Of a stretch of 64,000 nt of DNA, positions 46,161 to 59,355 are shown in pieces. The notes beneath the pieces were generated by a model. It made no database searches and was not told the origin of the DNA. It was given only the letters and a program-made list of their open reading frames with translations. The stretch's first letter is position 1. Every line of letters begins with the position of its first letter. Source of the stretch: Eucommia ulmoides (Eukaryota > Streptophyta > Magnoliopsida > Garryales > Eucommiaceae). The position numbers and the translations under genes were made by a program. Location of the stretch: NCBI GenBank assembly GCA_016647705.1, contig CM028338.1, positions 21,783,577 to 21,847,576 of the forward strand, read 5' to 3'.

Positions 46161-49055
46161 TGCGTACCCCGAATTTTTTGAAAGCGAAACAAGTAAAGAA
46201 TGGGAAAAAAAAAAAAACAAATTTTCATTCATCCTTCTTGAAATCCTCAAAATCTATTTATTTTCGAAAATGAGTTTTCAGGGGCTTTTCTAGTCGCTGG
46301 TTTTGAAAATGTTCTTTGGGCTAGGATTTATGTGAGAAACGGAATCGTCACCTATCATGGGGGTTAAATGGTGTGCTAGGTCACTAGGATTTTAGAAATT
46401 CATTTTTATTTCAAATGGCTTAAGTTTTGACTCAAAAAGTATTGGTCTTTTACCATAGATTTCTTTAATTTTAGTGGTCAATTATTCTCAGGGAAGGTAT
46501 TAAGAACCCCAAGACACACGTCCAAAGATGGTACCTCAGTCTAAATAGATGTTCACGTTTAAACAAAGTCCAAGTAACTTACTTTGGTTTTGTTTAACAA
46601 AATAATTCTCATGTTTATGTTTTTGTCTTTTTTCTGCATTTTTATGTAAGGAAATCAAATAAAAGTTAACCATCTATCAGCAGCAATAGATAAAATATAT
46701 TGAAATAAAAATATTTTTTGTATTTTTTACGATCGAACCTGTAATGGTTGCCTACATATCCTGGTTTTCACAGGAAATTAGATCGAAACGTAGTTCATCA
46801 ATTCAAGATGAACTGATTTTTATTTAGACAAGTAACCAAACTCGTACGTGGGTTGCCTACATATCTCAGGTAGCTGAGAATCAGGTCAGCACGTAGTTCA
46901 TCTAGTGATGACTGTGTTTTGTTTTTTATTTATTTTTATGAAATAAGTACATGAATAGCACCGATGATATGTGGATATTCACTTTTAATTTTGTCCAGAA
47001 TACTCAAACTGAACTCACTTGCGTAGGCAAGTTTAGTGTTTACATTTAGTTCAAAACGAAAAGAAAATACATAGTATATGTATCAGTCCTACTCGTAACT
47101 AAGAAAAGCGAAAACATTTTTGAAAAAGGTGCACACATATCCCCGAAGGAGTAAAGGACCTCCCTTTATTCCAAATTTTTAGCCACAAGGGTGGGTCTCG
47201 ACGAAGTAGTATATATATATGGTGCCAGTCCATGAGCCAGATAACTTAGTGCTAGGCTATGATCTAGACTATTTCAGAAACGTAAAGTCAGTTGTTAGTA
47301 GTTAGTGGTTAGCAGTCAGTTAATTAGAGGTTGGATTTGAGTTTTTCTAATTCGGTTTCATGTGTTTGTGAGAGAATCAAAGATGTTATACACAACTCAT
47401 GATATGATTGATGTTGTTTTTCATGTTCTTCATATGTTCTTCATGTTATTGACATATGTTCCGATATTTTTGACATATTTTGATTTTTTAGATGTTTTCG
47501 ACGTTTTTTGGCTTGATTCTTTGATAACTTTTTGAGAACTTCCACCAAGATCCTCAAGAAATTATTTTGGAAGCTATTTCGACAAAATTTAGAGGTGTTT
47601 TTGGAATAGAAGGTTTGAGAACTCCCTAGATCCGAGAGAGGAATCTGAGACTAGAGAGAGAAAGTCTTGGATAAAGCCCTCCAAATTGTGAAAAAAGACT
47701 GCCTATTTATAGGCTCGGGTGCGCATTGGCCAATGTGCAGGGTATCCCAGCCTGCTCCTTAGGGGTTGTTTGGTTTAGGTGTGACCCCTTGCTCCTTAGG
47801 GGTTGTTTGGTCTAGGGGTGACCCTTTGATGCCTTGTAGTTTGATGGTTTTAGACGAATTTGAAAGATTCACTAAGATTTCCTAAGATTTGGTAATGATT
47901 ACCAAATCTCAAAATATTTCAAGTAATCATTGGCAATCATTACTCATGATTGGTAATGGTTGGATCTCATTACTCATGATTGGTAATGATTGGCTTGCAC
48001 ATGAGGCATTTAATGCATGATATAACACTTTTCAGTTCAGTTTGTTTGCTAAGTACTAGTTACTTAAACTAGTTCAGTTAGCTTTCATTAAATTATTTGG
48101 AGGTGCAATATATTTAGTCTCCATGTGTTATTTGGTATTTAATACTTGATCATGGCACTTGATTTTATGGGCATTGAATGCTCTTTAATGGGATGGAATT
48201 AGTTCGGTTAGTCTTGCAACCGTTTAGTTACATTTCAAGTATCATGGTTCCTTTGAGATATTTTGCTCAAAATATCTAGATACCTTGTATGTAGTCTCCG
48301 AAGGTCATTACAAGCATTAAATTCTTGATGGGAGGTTAATTTTATGGCTTATTAATGGCTTGTCCTGATAGCTACTTTTTAAGTAACTTGGTTTCTTCCT
48401 TAGATATTTTTGTAGGAAATATCTTGGAAATATCTTAGAATTTAATGCTCATTTAATGAGTTATTAAATGCATGATGAGGACCTTGATGTGATAGGCTTT
48501 GAAGGCTAATCATGATGACTTCTGTTTGGTTGGTTTCGAACCGAGTCCTACGCTTTAGTTACTTTGGGTAACTTAGACTTGTCATAGCAATTTATTTGGT
48601 TTGATCAAGGACTTTAGCTTGTTTTATGGAGGAATAATGATTTGAATGAAAAAATAGAAAAGTATTTTTGGTGTCAGGATGACGAAACTGGTGATAGTAA
48701 ATATTTTTGGGGTTAAAACGGGTAACTAAGGTAATTGGTGAAATATCCTTAAATTAAAGGGTGGTAACTAATTTTTATTCATATTAAAGGTGATTTCATG
48801 AAAATCAACCTTTAATAGTGTCATTTTAGTCCCCCTTAACTTTTTGAGATTTCGAGGTTGACTTGAAACTTTTACTTATACCGAATTTAGTCAAATTTGA
48901 CAGTTTTGTGTTTTCTTGTATTGTTTTATTGTTTTTTGTAGTATCCAATGTAATCTAAGGTAGAAATTTTTCCCTTTAAATATCCATTTAAAGTTTATCT
49001 AAATTTGTACTTTCGATCCGATACTAATTGAGCGGGACTAAATGCGGTGTCAACA
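46161..49055 (-). mobile_element. Tat/Ogre-type 5' Arg-LTR, about 2.9 kb
   Basis: Minus strand: starts TGTTGACACCGCATTTAGTC at 49055 and ends GGGGTACGCA at 46161, followed by the primer site. Features in LTR sense: AT-rich U3 with repeated 'ggtaatgattgg'-type words (47890-47990), TATA-like CCTATAAATAG (47703-47713), TA microsatellite (47207-47222), tandem GAACTACG modules (46745-46900) and the conserved 3' block (46270-46560). Little of its interior remains to the left, where plus-oriented gag sequence is found instead. Confidence 0.85.
47703..47713 (-). promoter_or_regulatory. TATA-like box of the Arg-LTR
   Basis: CCTATAAATAG on the minus strand, after 'gcacattggccaatgcgcacccgagc' (which contains a CCAAT-like box), and followed by a leader ending in 'gactttctctctct'. 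A typical plant Pol II core promoter layout. Confidence 0.6.
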
Positions 49056-49627
49056 CTTATGATTCTAAGATACCTTAGATCCACCAAGATATAGGTGTAT
49101 TGTGACTTCACTGCTATGCAATAGTGTAAATAGAGAATGGGCCACCCATGAGATGAATATAATTGGCTACCTAAACAAGGAAAATAAAATGATTAAAAAC
49201 AATTGTTGCAATTAATCACAACATCAAGAAAATACTGACAGAAGAAAACAAGCATACAGACTCACTAGCAAGTTTGGCCTTGGTCATTGGAGCGAAAGGC
49301 TCGAGAACAATCTTAGTCGAATCCGTGCCCCATTCATGCATTGACAAATCCCTGGAAAAATTTAGCCTCACCATCCATCAATTAAGCTGGAGGAACCCCA
49401 TCATGAGCTATTTAGGAGATGACATAATTCCGAACCAAAATAGCGAAGCTCGAAGAATAAGCTACGTAGCTACTCGGTATGTAAATCTAAGGGGTATTGT
49501 ACAAGAACTCATTTTTGCCCCAATAATGCGATGATTACTACCAGACATGGAGGATTTTGTCCTCCATGAAATCTATAAAGGAATTTATGGAAACTATTCA
49601 AAGACGCGATCCCCAAAAAAAAATAAA

Positions 49628-49663
<36 letters not shown>

Positions 49664-50745
49664 AAAAAAAAGGCCCTAAGTAAAAGATATTTCTTGCTAG
49701 TGATGGATGATGATTCAAAAAATTTGGTGAGAAGGTGTGACAAGTTCCAAAGACATTTCCTAGCCATCAATTTTCCTGCAACCAACCTCATGCCTATGGT
49801 CGATCCACAGTTGTTTGCTCAATAGCAAGTCAATATAATTGGACCATTTCCTATGGTTGTTACTTCGAAGAAGTTCCAAGTTGTGGCCATTGACTATATC
49901 ACCAAGTGGGTTGAAGCTAAGTTCGTTACCAGGATTACTAATGTAACAATAAAAGATTTTGCCGGGAGATAAATAATTTGTTGGTTTGGTGTCTCGAATA
50001 CAATATAAGAGATCATAGGACACAGTTTGAGTTTCCCCTAATCAAAAACCTTTGCAAAGACCTCGGGATTCAACATCAAATGTCCACTCCCAACCATTCC
50101 CAAGCTAGCAAGTTGAAGTTACTAATAGAACAATATTGTACATCTTGAAGACCCGATTGTATAAGTCCAACTCCAAATGGGTTGAAAATCTACCATTGGT
50201 CTTCTAGGCTTACTACACCACATATCAGATCTCGAAGGGGAGAAACTCCATCCTCTATGGCATTCGGGACTGAGGTCGTCATTCCCATAGAAATTGGGAT
50301 GCCGATGATAAGGACTACGCTCTACAACCCTAAACAGAACGACATTGAGCTGGCTATCAACTTGAACTTGACAGAAGAAAAAATAGAAAGAGCTTTGATC
50401 TGATAAGAAGCTTAAAAATACCAAATGGCTTAGTACTATAGCAAAAGGTAAGACTCGACCATCTGAGGAATGGTACTTAGTCCTCCGTAAAATTACCATT
50501 GCTACTAAAAATCGAGCAGAAGGTAAGCTTGGGCCCAATTAGGAGGGACCTTACAAGGTCACTTTGGTTGTATAACTAGGGACATACGAGGTAAAAAAAC
50601 ATGGAAGACCAATCTCTACATAATCCTTGGATTATTGAACTTTGAAAAAGTACTACAAGTAGTAAGTGTTGTACTAAATGTCTGTAATGAATAAAACTGT
50701 TGCTTCTAACAAACTCAATTATTTTGTTGTGCGTGAAATCTATGA
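49056..50745 (+). pseudogene. Tat-type Ty3/gypsy RNase H end and integrase fossil
   Basis: Plus strand in order: the end of RNase H (TDSLASLALVIGAKGSRTIL, 49258-49315); the linker ITIHQLSW…PIMSYLGDDIIPNQNSEARRI (49360-49460); the integrase zinc-binding end RRCDKFQRH (49731-49757); the catalytic core with GPFPMVVTSKKFQVVAIDYITKWVEAK (49838-49920) and later STPNHSQA (50081-50105); GETPSSMAFGTEVVIPIE (50238-50290); and the C-terminal RAEGKLGPN-EGPYKV (50515-50560), typical of the Tat lineage. An A/AAT-rich microsatellite (49628-49671) interrupts it. Broken in several places. It is on the strand opposite to the gypsy RT fossil at 39032, so the two are separate copies or an inverted one. Confidence 0.85.
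49628..49671. repeat. (AAT)8 followed by A19
   Basis: A pure AAT run followed by a poly-A run inside the integrase fossil. Translated ORFs with Asn/Lys or Phe/Tyr runs here are artefacts of it. Confidence 0.9.
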
Positions 50746-50752
50746 ACTCTAC

Positions 50753-52755
50753 TGTTGGCCCAAAGAACTACCCAAGAAGGGGGATGAATTGGGTAGTTAT
50801 AAAATTTAATCAATTAATTCTTTAAACACTTAATATTAAATAATTAATTTCCCTAAATTAATTATTATCTTAGTTACATAGCGGATATGTGTTTAATACT
50901 AAGTTCACACCCAAACATAATATAAAGAATAAATCAATGCAACACACAACGATATATCCTGGTTCAGTAAATTACTCTTACCTACTCCAGTCCCCTGAGC
51001 TCCACGAAGATTCACGACCCATTAAACCCCTGATTCTTTTACCATTGAGGAACCAAACCCTTACAATCTCAATTCTTTTCACAGGCTCAAAATCAACCTT
51101 TACAATTGTCCTTTTCTCAAGCTTAGGAAGAATCTTATCTTTTTACCAAGCTCAAGATTAACCTAATTCTTTTACAGGAAGAATAAAAACCTAATCCTTT
51201 TAACAAGCTAAAGATCAAACCTACCACTCCCTCACACGTTTACACTTATCATTTCCTCAGGTTTAGAAAGAACCTTTAGAATTACTCAATTCTATTGTAG
51301 GAAAAATCAAAATCTAATTATTTTCAAGGGAAAAGAATAACCTAAACTTTTTGCTGGATAAAGATCAAACCCTAATCTTTTCACAAGAAAAAGATCGAAA
51401 CCTAGCTACCTTGACTAGACACTGTCTCAACTGTATCTAATCCGCTCAAATTCATAAATATAAAAAATATAAGTTTCTTCATACAAAGAGCTTCTACCAC
51501 CTCAATATAAATATACTCCATTAATGTCCCGAATAATTATTATGTGATAGATACAATGTGAGACAAACAAAATCTTATTAATTAACAAAGTGGATAGCAT
51601 AATTGAAACACGTAATCAGATAATCAAATAAAATCGTTTAAAAATAAATTTGGGCTCTTAATTTTAAAACGATTTTCTAATCAACTCTATACCAAGTAAT
51701 CAATAAAAATATAACTTCAAAGTAAATAATAAAGCTTAGATAGATCTCACCGGGAAAACACCGAAGACAATGATAGTATTAAAATTTAAACTCAAATCAG
51801 TGATGTCAAATAGCAAGCGCTTTAAATCAAGAACTTATATAAAATCTCTCGTAGAAATATTAGCAAAAATATCACTCTTATAATAGCTCAAACTGATGTT
51901 CTTGATTTATTAAACTCAATCCCGCATGTCTCTTTAAACTCAGTATCAATTAATAACACTCTAAAATCCCATATATCATTACTTTTCATTTTAGGTGTAT
52001 TCCACGTTAAAATATTTTTCATATCTTTTATTTAAGTCCATAAAACTATTCACAATTTAAAATCATACAAATAGGAAGTATTAACCCATTTAAATTAAGA
52101 GAATCCATAATTATGTTGACCAAATCAATAGGGATAATAGAATAGGCAAACCATATCTTAATTAAGTTCAAATCCCCCAAATCTCTCCCTTGGAATCATG
52201 AAAAACGGATCTCTTTTAACCAAATCAACAAAATGGTTGTTGATTTCACTGTAGTGGTTGGTTGACTGACTGCACTAGGTGGTTGATCGACCAAACCAAA
52301 CGGTTAGCTGACTGGATCAATGGGTTTTTCTCTTTTGGCCTGCTTAATCCACTGAATCAAATAGTTGACTGACCTAACTCATTCGGTTAACCGATTTGAT
52401 TAGAGTGCTCAATTTTACATCTATTTTAGCCACTGTTCCAAATGGTTGACCGGTTGCTTTTCTTAGTTGACCAATTAGATTAGTTAAACTTCTATGTTTA
52501 CTCTAAAGCCTCATTGTTTCATTAAGTCGACCGACCTCTTTTACCAACTGACCGAATTGACCCAAAAATACAATATTTTATACTTTAAAACATATTTTTC
52601 AATTAGGTCAATTATCAAAATCATTTCACATATAGAGCACGTAATAATTCACATATTAGGATCTTAAATTTTGCTTCTTACTAACACACATAAAATTAAT
52701 TCATTTTAAGTGTCGTGTGTGATCTTAATTGTTCATCAAAACCTAGGGTTCAACA
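50753..52755 (-). mobile_element. Solo copia LTR with perfect target duplication
   Basis: Minus strand: TGTTGAACCCTAGGTTTTGA to CTTTGGGCCAACA. Flanked by TCTAC on both sides (50748-50752 and 52756-52760). Same family as 5561-7690 and 16332-18453. At 2.0 kb with intact ends it defines the full LTR. A cluster of TTGACC/TTGACT motifs lies at 52255-52560. Inserted just after the integrase fossil. Confidence 0.92.
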
Positions 52756-53555
52756 TCTACATATGTGGATTGGTCATTACCCATCCGCACTTGATCGATT
52801 TTAATTGAGAAAAATGGATTGAACAACTAGAACACTAGGACAAACCTCCAAACAATGGGTAGTATGAGGATTTCCTAAAATAATCCTCCTAGAACAATTC
52901 TTGTGCTTGGGAGAGACCCAATAAATGGGACTATTCGGGCAGGGGCCATGGTGAATCGGTCATCTAGCAAACAAGTTATGATTATTTTCTACATATTTAA
53001 AGTTTTCTATACTTTTTCTACATATTCGAATCTTTCTACACCTAGACCTTTGGTTATATACTTGAACTTACCTACTTAGGAAACATTTTTTTTAAACTAC
53101 TAAAAATCATGCATGGTTAAAATCTGAGTTGGATTCTTTTTTAGAATTAAACTCAGAAGTATTGAAAAGCACTTTACTTGAAAATAGAATGCCCAACCAA
53201 ATTATCTGACCAAGAATACCAATATTAAAGCATTGTAAACTAATTTTGAGAGCATTGAAATGAATAGCGATATGCTCGGACTAGAACATCGGTCTACACA
53301 ACTTTTTTAAAGATGGTAAAATTTAAAAGTGTTGGACTTTGGTCAGGTTTTAAATGTTGTAAGTTTTTATAAGTGTTGGATTTCAATCAGGGTTCCATTT
53401 TGAATTTATGATCAATTTGCCACATCACAGTTTGACCATGCATTGCTCCATAATCAGGTTGGTAAGAAGCTAATTAGAATTATAAAAGGTTTTTTACGTG
53501 TTAAATTCTATTTAGGTATCACAACAAACAAAAGTTTAAGAAATAATAAATTTCA
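52756..53555 (+). other. Probable gypsy 3' untranslated region, non-coding
   Basis: AT-rich, no ORF. It follows the integrase fossil on the plus strand once the solo copia LTR is set aside, and precedes an antisense ORF fossil. This layout resembles Tat elements that carry an antisense ORF between pol and the 3' LTR. Confidence 0.4.
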
Positions 53556-54045
53556 TTAAAAGTGTTGAAAGCCCAAAGGCAATACATGGTAGCACCTCAG
53601 GCATTTGCAAAAGAAAGACCAAGAAGGGAAAAAAATACAAAAATGAGATGAAGTATATGCCTCAGTAGCAACAAGGAAAACAAGGGCCACTGGCTCAAAG
53701 ACTTTGAGGGAAGCTAGAGCATTTTGCTCAGCGGGTTCGGCAAGGATAGCTTCGGAGGTGTCCTCGGGCAACTGATTATAGTTGCTAACACTAAGATGCT
53801 TGGTAATTTGTTGAATGATTGTTCTAGTAGGAAGCTCATCCACCTCTTCCTCGCCGATTGCTGGTTCTTTAAAAGCATTGGGGGGAAGGCATCGAATGAT
53901 CAACCCCAAAGCAATAGATGTCTAAGAAGTCCACGTTGGGGTACTCTGCCAAGACCCGTATCTTGGCATCTTGGAATCCAATGATGATGACGAACTCACC
54001 ATGTAAATCCTCCTCAAGATTTTTATGAACTTTGAAAGATTTCCA
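53556..54045 (-). pseudogene. Antisense ORF fossil ('putative gypsy-type transposon' family), C-terminal part
   Basis: Minus strand. From about 54040 down to 53900 it reads FVIIIGFQDAKIRVLAEYPNVDFL. This resembles the C-terminal end of plant proteins of the 'putative gypsy-type transposon' group, where a long coiled coil is followed by a GFxxAxxQxxxxYPxVDLS-like motif. Acidic sequence follows (EEEVDELP; 53800-53860), as in that family. Related pieces on the same strand lie at 60399-61572 and 62947-63489, in N-to-C order from right to left. The function of these proteins is unknown. Broken. Confidence 0.55.
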
Positions 54046-54787
54046 CTCCTTGACGCACCCAGATATGTTTTAAATCAGAGAAAATAGAGCAAGGGTAGAA
54101 GAGAAAAACAAAGTTTCATTCATCTCTCTCGAAATCCTCAGGATATGTTCATTTTCGAAAATGAGTTTTCAGGGGTTTTTCTAGGCTTCGATTTTGAAAA
54201 CGTTCTTTGGGTCAATATTTATGTTAGAAAATGAGTCGTCAACTAGTATGGGGTTAAATAGTGTGCTAGGTCACAAAGATTTAAGAAAAATATTTTTTAT
54301 TTTGAAATATCCCTAGTTTTGATTCGAAAACTGTTGCTCTTTTACCAGAGATTTCTTTAAGTTTGGAGGTTGATTATACTCAGGGAATATGTTAAGCACC
54401 CCAGACACCTGTCTGAAGACAGTACCTCAGTCATGTTTAAACAAAGTCCAAGAAATTTCCTTTGGTTTTGTTTTACAAAATAATTCCCATTTTTATATTT
54501 TTTTTATTTTTATGTATTTTTCTATAAGGAGAGCAAGTAAAAGTTAACTATCTATCAGCAGCAACAGGTAAAGTATATGAAACAAAAATATTTTTCTTGT
54601 ATTTTTTATGACCGAAATTGTAAAGACTGCCTACGTATCTTGGTTTTCACAGGGAATCAGATCGAAACGTAGTTCATCTATTCAGGATGATTTGATTTTT
54701 ATTTAGACAAGTGACAGAACCCTTACGTGTGTTGCCTACGTCTCAAGTAGTTGAAAATTAGGTCAACATGTAGTTAATCCTTTAGAT

Positions 54788-54792
<5 letters not shown>

Positions 54793-54823
<31 letters not shown>
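54793..54823. repeat. (TA)15 microsatellite in the LTR
   Basis: Pure TA run between 'agatgactt' and 'gaaacaaggatatac' of the Arg-LTR; at the same place the copy at 46915 has only a T-rich stretch. Confidence 0.9.
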
Positions 54824-54827
<4 letters not shown>

Positions 54828-56480
54828 CAAGGATATACATTGCACCGATGATAAGTGGATATACACTTTTGATTTTGTCAAGAACACTCTAACCGAAATC
54901 ACTTGCTTAGGCAAGTTTAGTGTTTAGGCTTAGGTTATTAGTTCAAAAAGAAAATAAATATATAGTATATATGTTAGTCTTACTCGTAACTAAGAAAAAC
55001 AGAAATGTTTCTGAAGAAGGAGCACACATGAAAGGGCATTACCCTTTGACCTCGATAAACAATTAGGGGATAATATCATCATCGGGTAATGTTCCAGAAG
55101 AACTACAAAGCTCAACACACAAAAACAACAACTACAAACACATTTTTTACTTAAACTAAACAAACATGCATGAAAACAATTTAACTTAAACTACACAGCA
55201 TTTAACAATTAGTAAACTTAACTACATAACTAACAAAAAGAAATCATACTAGAAAGCAAACAAAACATCCCCCCAAACTCAGAACGGGCAGTGTCCACAG
55301 TGACCCAACATCAATCTCAATAAATAGCATGCATTATAGTGACGAAAGGGGTTTTTGAACATGTACCTGGGAGGTGAGACAACCTCGCCTCCGAGTGTAG
55401 TCGACGGTGATGGATTGATTTATTTGAAAACTTGGGTTGCCTCCAAAGAATTGTTTGGTTTAATGTTCTCAGCTGTGCATGGAGAAAGGCTCATTAAAGA
55501 GCGGCTTCCGCCTATAGTATGTGTCATACAACATAACATACGGGTCTTGGTTCAGAACGCCCCCAAGCTTGGCATAATGTGGCATTGTTCGGCACGTACT
55601 CTCAACGTGACTCGACTTCGTCTCATGTACTTGGTGAGCTTGAATGAACGGTGCTGAAAATATGGGAGGACAGGTGAGCTATATCGGATCATTGTAGATA
55701 TGATCGTCTTGGATCAATGATGGCATCAAGTTTCTCCCGCTCATATCCAGTTCCTCCTGGGGGCTTTCATATATGGATGTGACTTGTGTATCTCTCAATG
55801 CCACTACTTCTGACTCAGCCTCAATAAAGCAAATAAGCTGACTGATTTGAGTCTCAAGAGACTTTACTGTCACATTAATTTCAGCACAGGTCGTCTCAAT
55901 ATTTTCAGGACAATTCTCATGCTAATTGAGACAGTTATTTGTTTCCCTCCAGAAAACCTGAGTCTCCATCATAAATTCAGCGAACATCTCTTCCAGGGTG
56001 AGAGAAGACTCCATATGTTGGTCTGGGGTGTCAATCCATAGCGCTGAAATGGTGGTACTATCCTCTAAGCTTTGGTAGTTTGTTGAATAATTCCAACTCT
56101 GAAATCAAACTCCACCATGTCTTTCAACAACCAATAGGCTTCATCCGCAGAAGTTGGTCGAAAGAAGTGGTACCGTTTCCTCCTTCCACCCAAGTTCTTG
56201 TTGTGGCTAGTAACCCGTCGAGGAAGTTCAGTGGTTGATACTCCCTCGGAAAATGATGATTTGGGAACTGGATAAGCAACTCCTTGTATCTATCCTTAGC
56301 ACAATAAAACAGCTCGGAATCTTGTTGAAAAAAAAAAAAAAGCAATAGCACTTGTTGATGAGAAATCTTCAAGTACCTCACAAGATAAACAAAACTAAAA
56401 ACAAAAATTAAAAATAAAATAAGTGCCTAAATTAAAATCAAGTTACTTTTTCACAATATCAACAACAATCTAAAAGTCAA

Positions 56481-56498
56481 TCCCCGGTAACGGCGCCA
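56481..56498 (-). other. Primer-binding site, tRNA-Asp type
   Basis: The plus strand reads TCCCCGGTAACGGCGCCA, the plant tRNA-Asp 3' end with one difference, six bases from the LTR. Confidence 0.85.
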
Positions 56499-56504
56499 AA
56501 AACT

Positions 56505-57974
56505 TGGTAACAGATATATTCGTCGCTACTTTTACCGCAAGTGTAAGTGTTAAGTTTTAATAGAATAGTGACGAGTAGGGTTATCGTATCCACATGTATT
56601 GGATTAAATTATCGTTAAGTACCGCGATTATCAGAACCGAACTTTATCTATGCGATAGAATTTTTAGGGTTTTTGTTATAAGATAAACTAAACTAAAATT
56701 ATAACTAATTAAACTACAATACTAATAATGACATTTATGAGAATATATTATCTAGGGATTAACTTCGTTCACTTAAATGTGTTTGAATTAGTCTAGTTTA
56801 TATTAACGGTATTTACTATTCGACAATCTAGGTATCGAAAACTCACTCACTACTGCTCCTGAGTGTAAAGTGAATGAATATGCGACTCATATAAACACTG
56901 ATATCCCTATCTAGCGCCTAAATAATCACATGAGTCTCACACCAACCTCACGGATTGCACACTTTCTAATAATCTCCCGATTCATTCGATCGTCGCGTTT
57001 TGTTTAAACCCTAGTCCAAATCCGAGGTTACCTCTCCCGAGTGTCAAACCACGTATTCTCAAACCAACCACAATATCATAACAAGCACATGATAAATGTA
57101 ATAAAATGACAAACACAATCGAATGCAAATGAACAACCGTTAACGAAACAACGATTCAAACAAATATAGTTTTCATGAACTAATTCAATCCCTAAACAAT
57201 ATATACTTAGCTACTCATGATCATAACCACATATTCAACATTACATGAGAATAATATCATCATATAATCTACAAAATTGAAGAATGAAGAGAGAAACAAA
57301 GAATGGAAAGCAAATCTGTGAAGTGAATGGTTCTACTTCTGCGAAATCGGCTTCAATAATGTTTTCTCTTCTCCTCTTGATGATATCTCCTCTTGGTTCT
57401 TGATCTTGAACTCCCAAATATCTCCAAAAATGTTCCCCAAAACGTGCATAAGGTGTTGGGAATGAGGGGATATCAAGACAAATCCAAAATATTTCAAAAA
57501 CATCCCAAAATATCTTTGCCAGGTGGTGTCGGGTTGCTGCAGCAATGGAGGGCATCACTGCAATGATCAAAGGGTAGTAACTTACTACCATATCAAAACT
57601 TCAGAGATGGGAACCATCGCTGCAGTGGTGGAAATGGTCGTTGCAACAATGGTCAAGGCAGTGCCGACATCAGGTTATTCTTTTGGACGTAATTTTCTCC
57701 TCAGATCTTCGATTGCGGTGTTTCAAAAACCTATGGAAATATAAGACAAAGATAGAAAACTTAAGTTTTTTGAGTTTTTCCAAAATCAAATTTCGTAAGA
57801 TTCAAAATTGGCCTTGAAGTTACTATACCTTTACCGAATTTTCAACTTTTCACCCATTTGTTCAAAAACCTATTAAACAATACAAGAACACATTAAACTA
57901 ACAAAAATGCATGAAAACACACAAATATTTGAACCTAAAAATACTTAATTTGTTGGTAAATAAATCACTCATCA
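56505..57974 (-). repeat. 5' LTR of the Asp-LTR half element (copy G)
   Basis: Minus strand: TGATGAGTGATTTATTTACC to TCTGTTACCA. It belongs to the TGATGAG subgroup with solo LTRs A and C. CTGCAG-core palindromes (CCATCGCTGCAGTGGTG, 57614-57630, and others at 57530-57660) and paired CTCCCGAGTGT-type motifs near 56850 and 57035 are present. Confidence 0.85.
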
Positions 57975-58135
57975 GTGACCCTTTGATATCTTATAGTTTG
58001 ATGGTTTTGGACAAATTTGGAAGACTTACTAAGGCTTTCTAGATTTTTTAATATCTTAGGTAATGATTGGAAATCATTACTTATGATTCGTAATGATTGG
58101 TCATAATTAGCAATCAATGGTTATGATTGGCTTGC

Positions 58136-59355
58136 TGATGCACCCTAAATTTTGATAGCGGAAAAAGTAGAAATTAAGAAGATAATGAAAACAAGTTTCT
58201 ATTCTTCCATTTCTAAGTTCTCCAAATCCATTCATTTTGAAATGGTTTTCCAAGGGCTTTCCTAAGCGTCGGTTTTGAAAAAGATTTTGGGTTGAGATTT
58301 TATGTTTAAAATAAGTTGTCACCTAGTATGGGGTTAAATGGTGTGCTAGGTCACCAAAATTTCATAAATTTATTTTTTATTTTAGAAATGGCTCAAGTTT
58401 ACTCATAAAGATCTTTGTACTAGAGATTTCTTTAAATTTGGGGGTCAATTATGCTCAGGGAACGTTTTACGCACCCCAAGACACCCGTCCGTAAATGATA
58501 CCTTGGTCTAAATAAGTATTCACTTTCAAGCAATACCAAAGTAATTTTCTTTTATTTACTTAACAAAAAGAATTCCTTTTTTTAAGTTTTTTTTTTTATT
58601 TTTTTTATTTTTTATTATTTTTTTTTTTTGACATAATGAAAGCAATAAATACTACACTAATCTCATCAGTGACAACCCAATGATAGTTTATAAGCTATAG
58701 AAATATAAACGATTAAACCTTATAAAGGCTTCCCACATATCCCTATTTTCACAACAAATCAAGTCAACATGTAGTTCCAACATGCAAGCTATACGAAATG
58801 AAATATTTTTATATTTTTAACCGATCGAACCTTATAAAGGCTTCCTACATATCCTTATTTTCACAAGGAATCAGGTCGACATGTAGTTCCAACATGAAAA
58901 CTAAGACTAAATTATTATTTAAGGTGGTCGAACCCTTATTAGGTTGCCTACGTACTTTGGTGTCGAATAGACAAAACCAGTGATAGTAAATGTTTTAGGG
59001 GTCAAAGTAGGTAACTAAGGTAATTTGGTGAAATTTCTTATAATTAAAGGGTAGTAACTAATATTTATTCATATTAGAGGAGATATAATGAAAATCAAGA
59101 TTTAATAATGTCATCCTAGTCCCCCTTTAATTTTAAGAATTTCAAGGTTAACCCGAAACTTTTACTTTATCGAATTTAGTCAAATTCAACAGTTTTTTTT
59201 TTTTTTTTTTTTTTTTAATTTTTTTATGGTTTTTCTGTATTATCTAGTGTGATCTAAAGTAGAAATTGATTCCCTTTAAATCTAAGTTTAAATTTTATCT
59301 AAACTTGTACTTTCAATTCAACACAGATTGGGTAAGACAAAATGCGATTTTTACA
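58136..59355 (-). mobile_element. Shorter Arg-LTR relative, solo, nested in the large Arg-LTR
   Basis: Minus strand: TGTAAAAATCGCATTTTGTC at 59355 to GGGTGCATCA at 58136, 1.2 kb. It has the same start, 3' block ('cacctagtatggggttaaatggtgtgctaggtcacc') and modules (58720-58965) as the larger LTRs. Flanks CTTGC and GTTGT match at 3 of 5. It holds T-rich runs at 58583-58629 and 59193-59216. Confidence 0.75.

Larger units (their letters stand above)
55030..57974 (-). mobile_element. 5' half of a non-autonomous Asp-LTR element, nested in the Arg-LTR
   Basis: Minus strand: a 5' LTR (56505-57974), primer site (56481-56498), then about 1.45 kb of interior homologous to 9865-11768. Its 3' half is not present. 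The interior carries a G-rich 'gagtttggggggatg' word (55268-55282, minus strand) and the 'ggcaacccaagttttc' block (55420-55445). No coding content. ORFs at 55355 and 55679 are by-products. Broken. Confidence 0.8.

Noticed and set aside
49509-49825. Poly-Asn/Lys and poly-Phe/Tyr ORFs
   Set aside because: Produced by the (AAT)n/A19 microsatellite inside the integrase fossil.
55355-55657. 100-residue plus-strand ORF
   Set aside because: Antisense to the conserved non-coding interior shared with 11320-11500, where it is not kept open.
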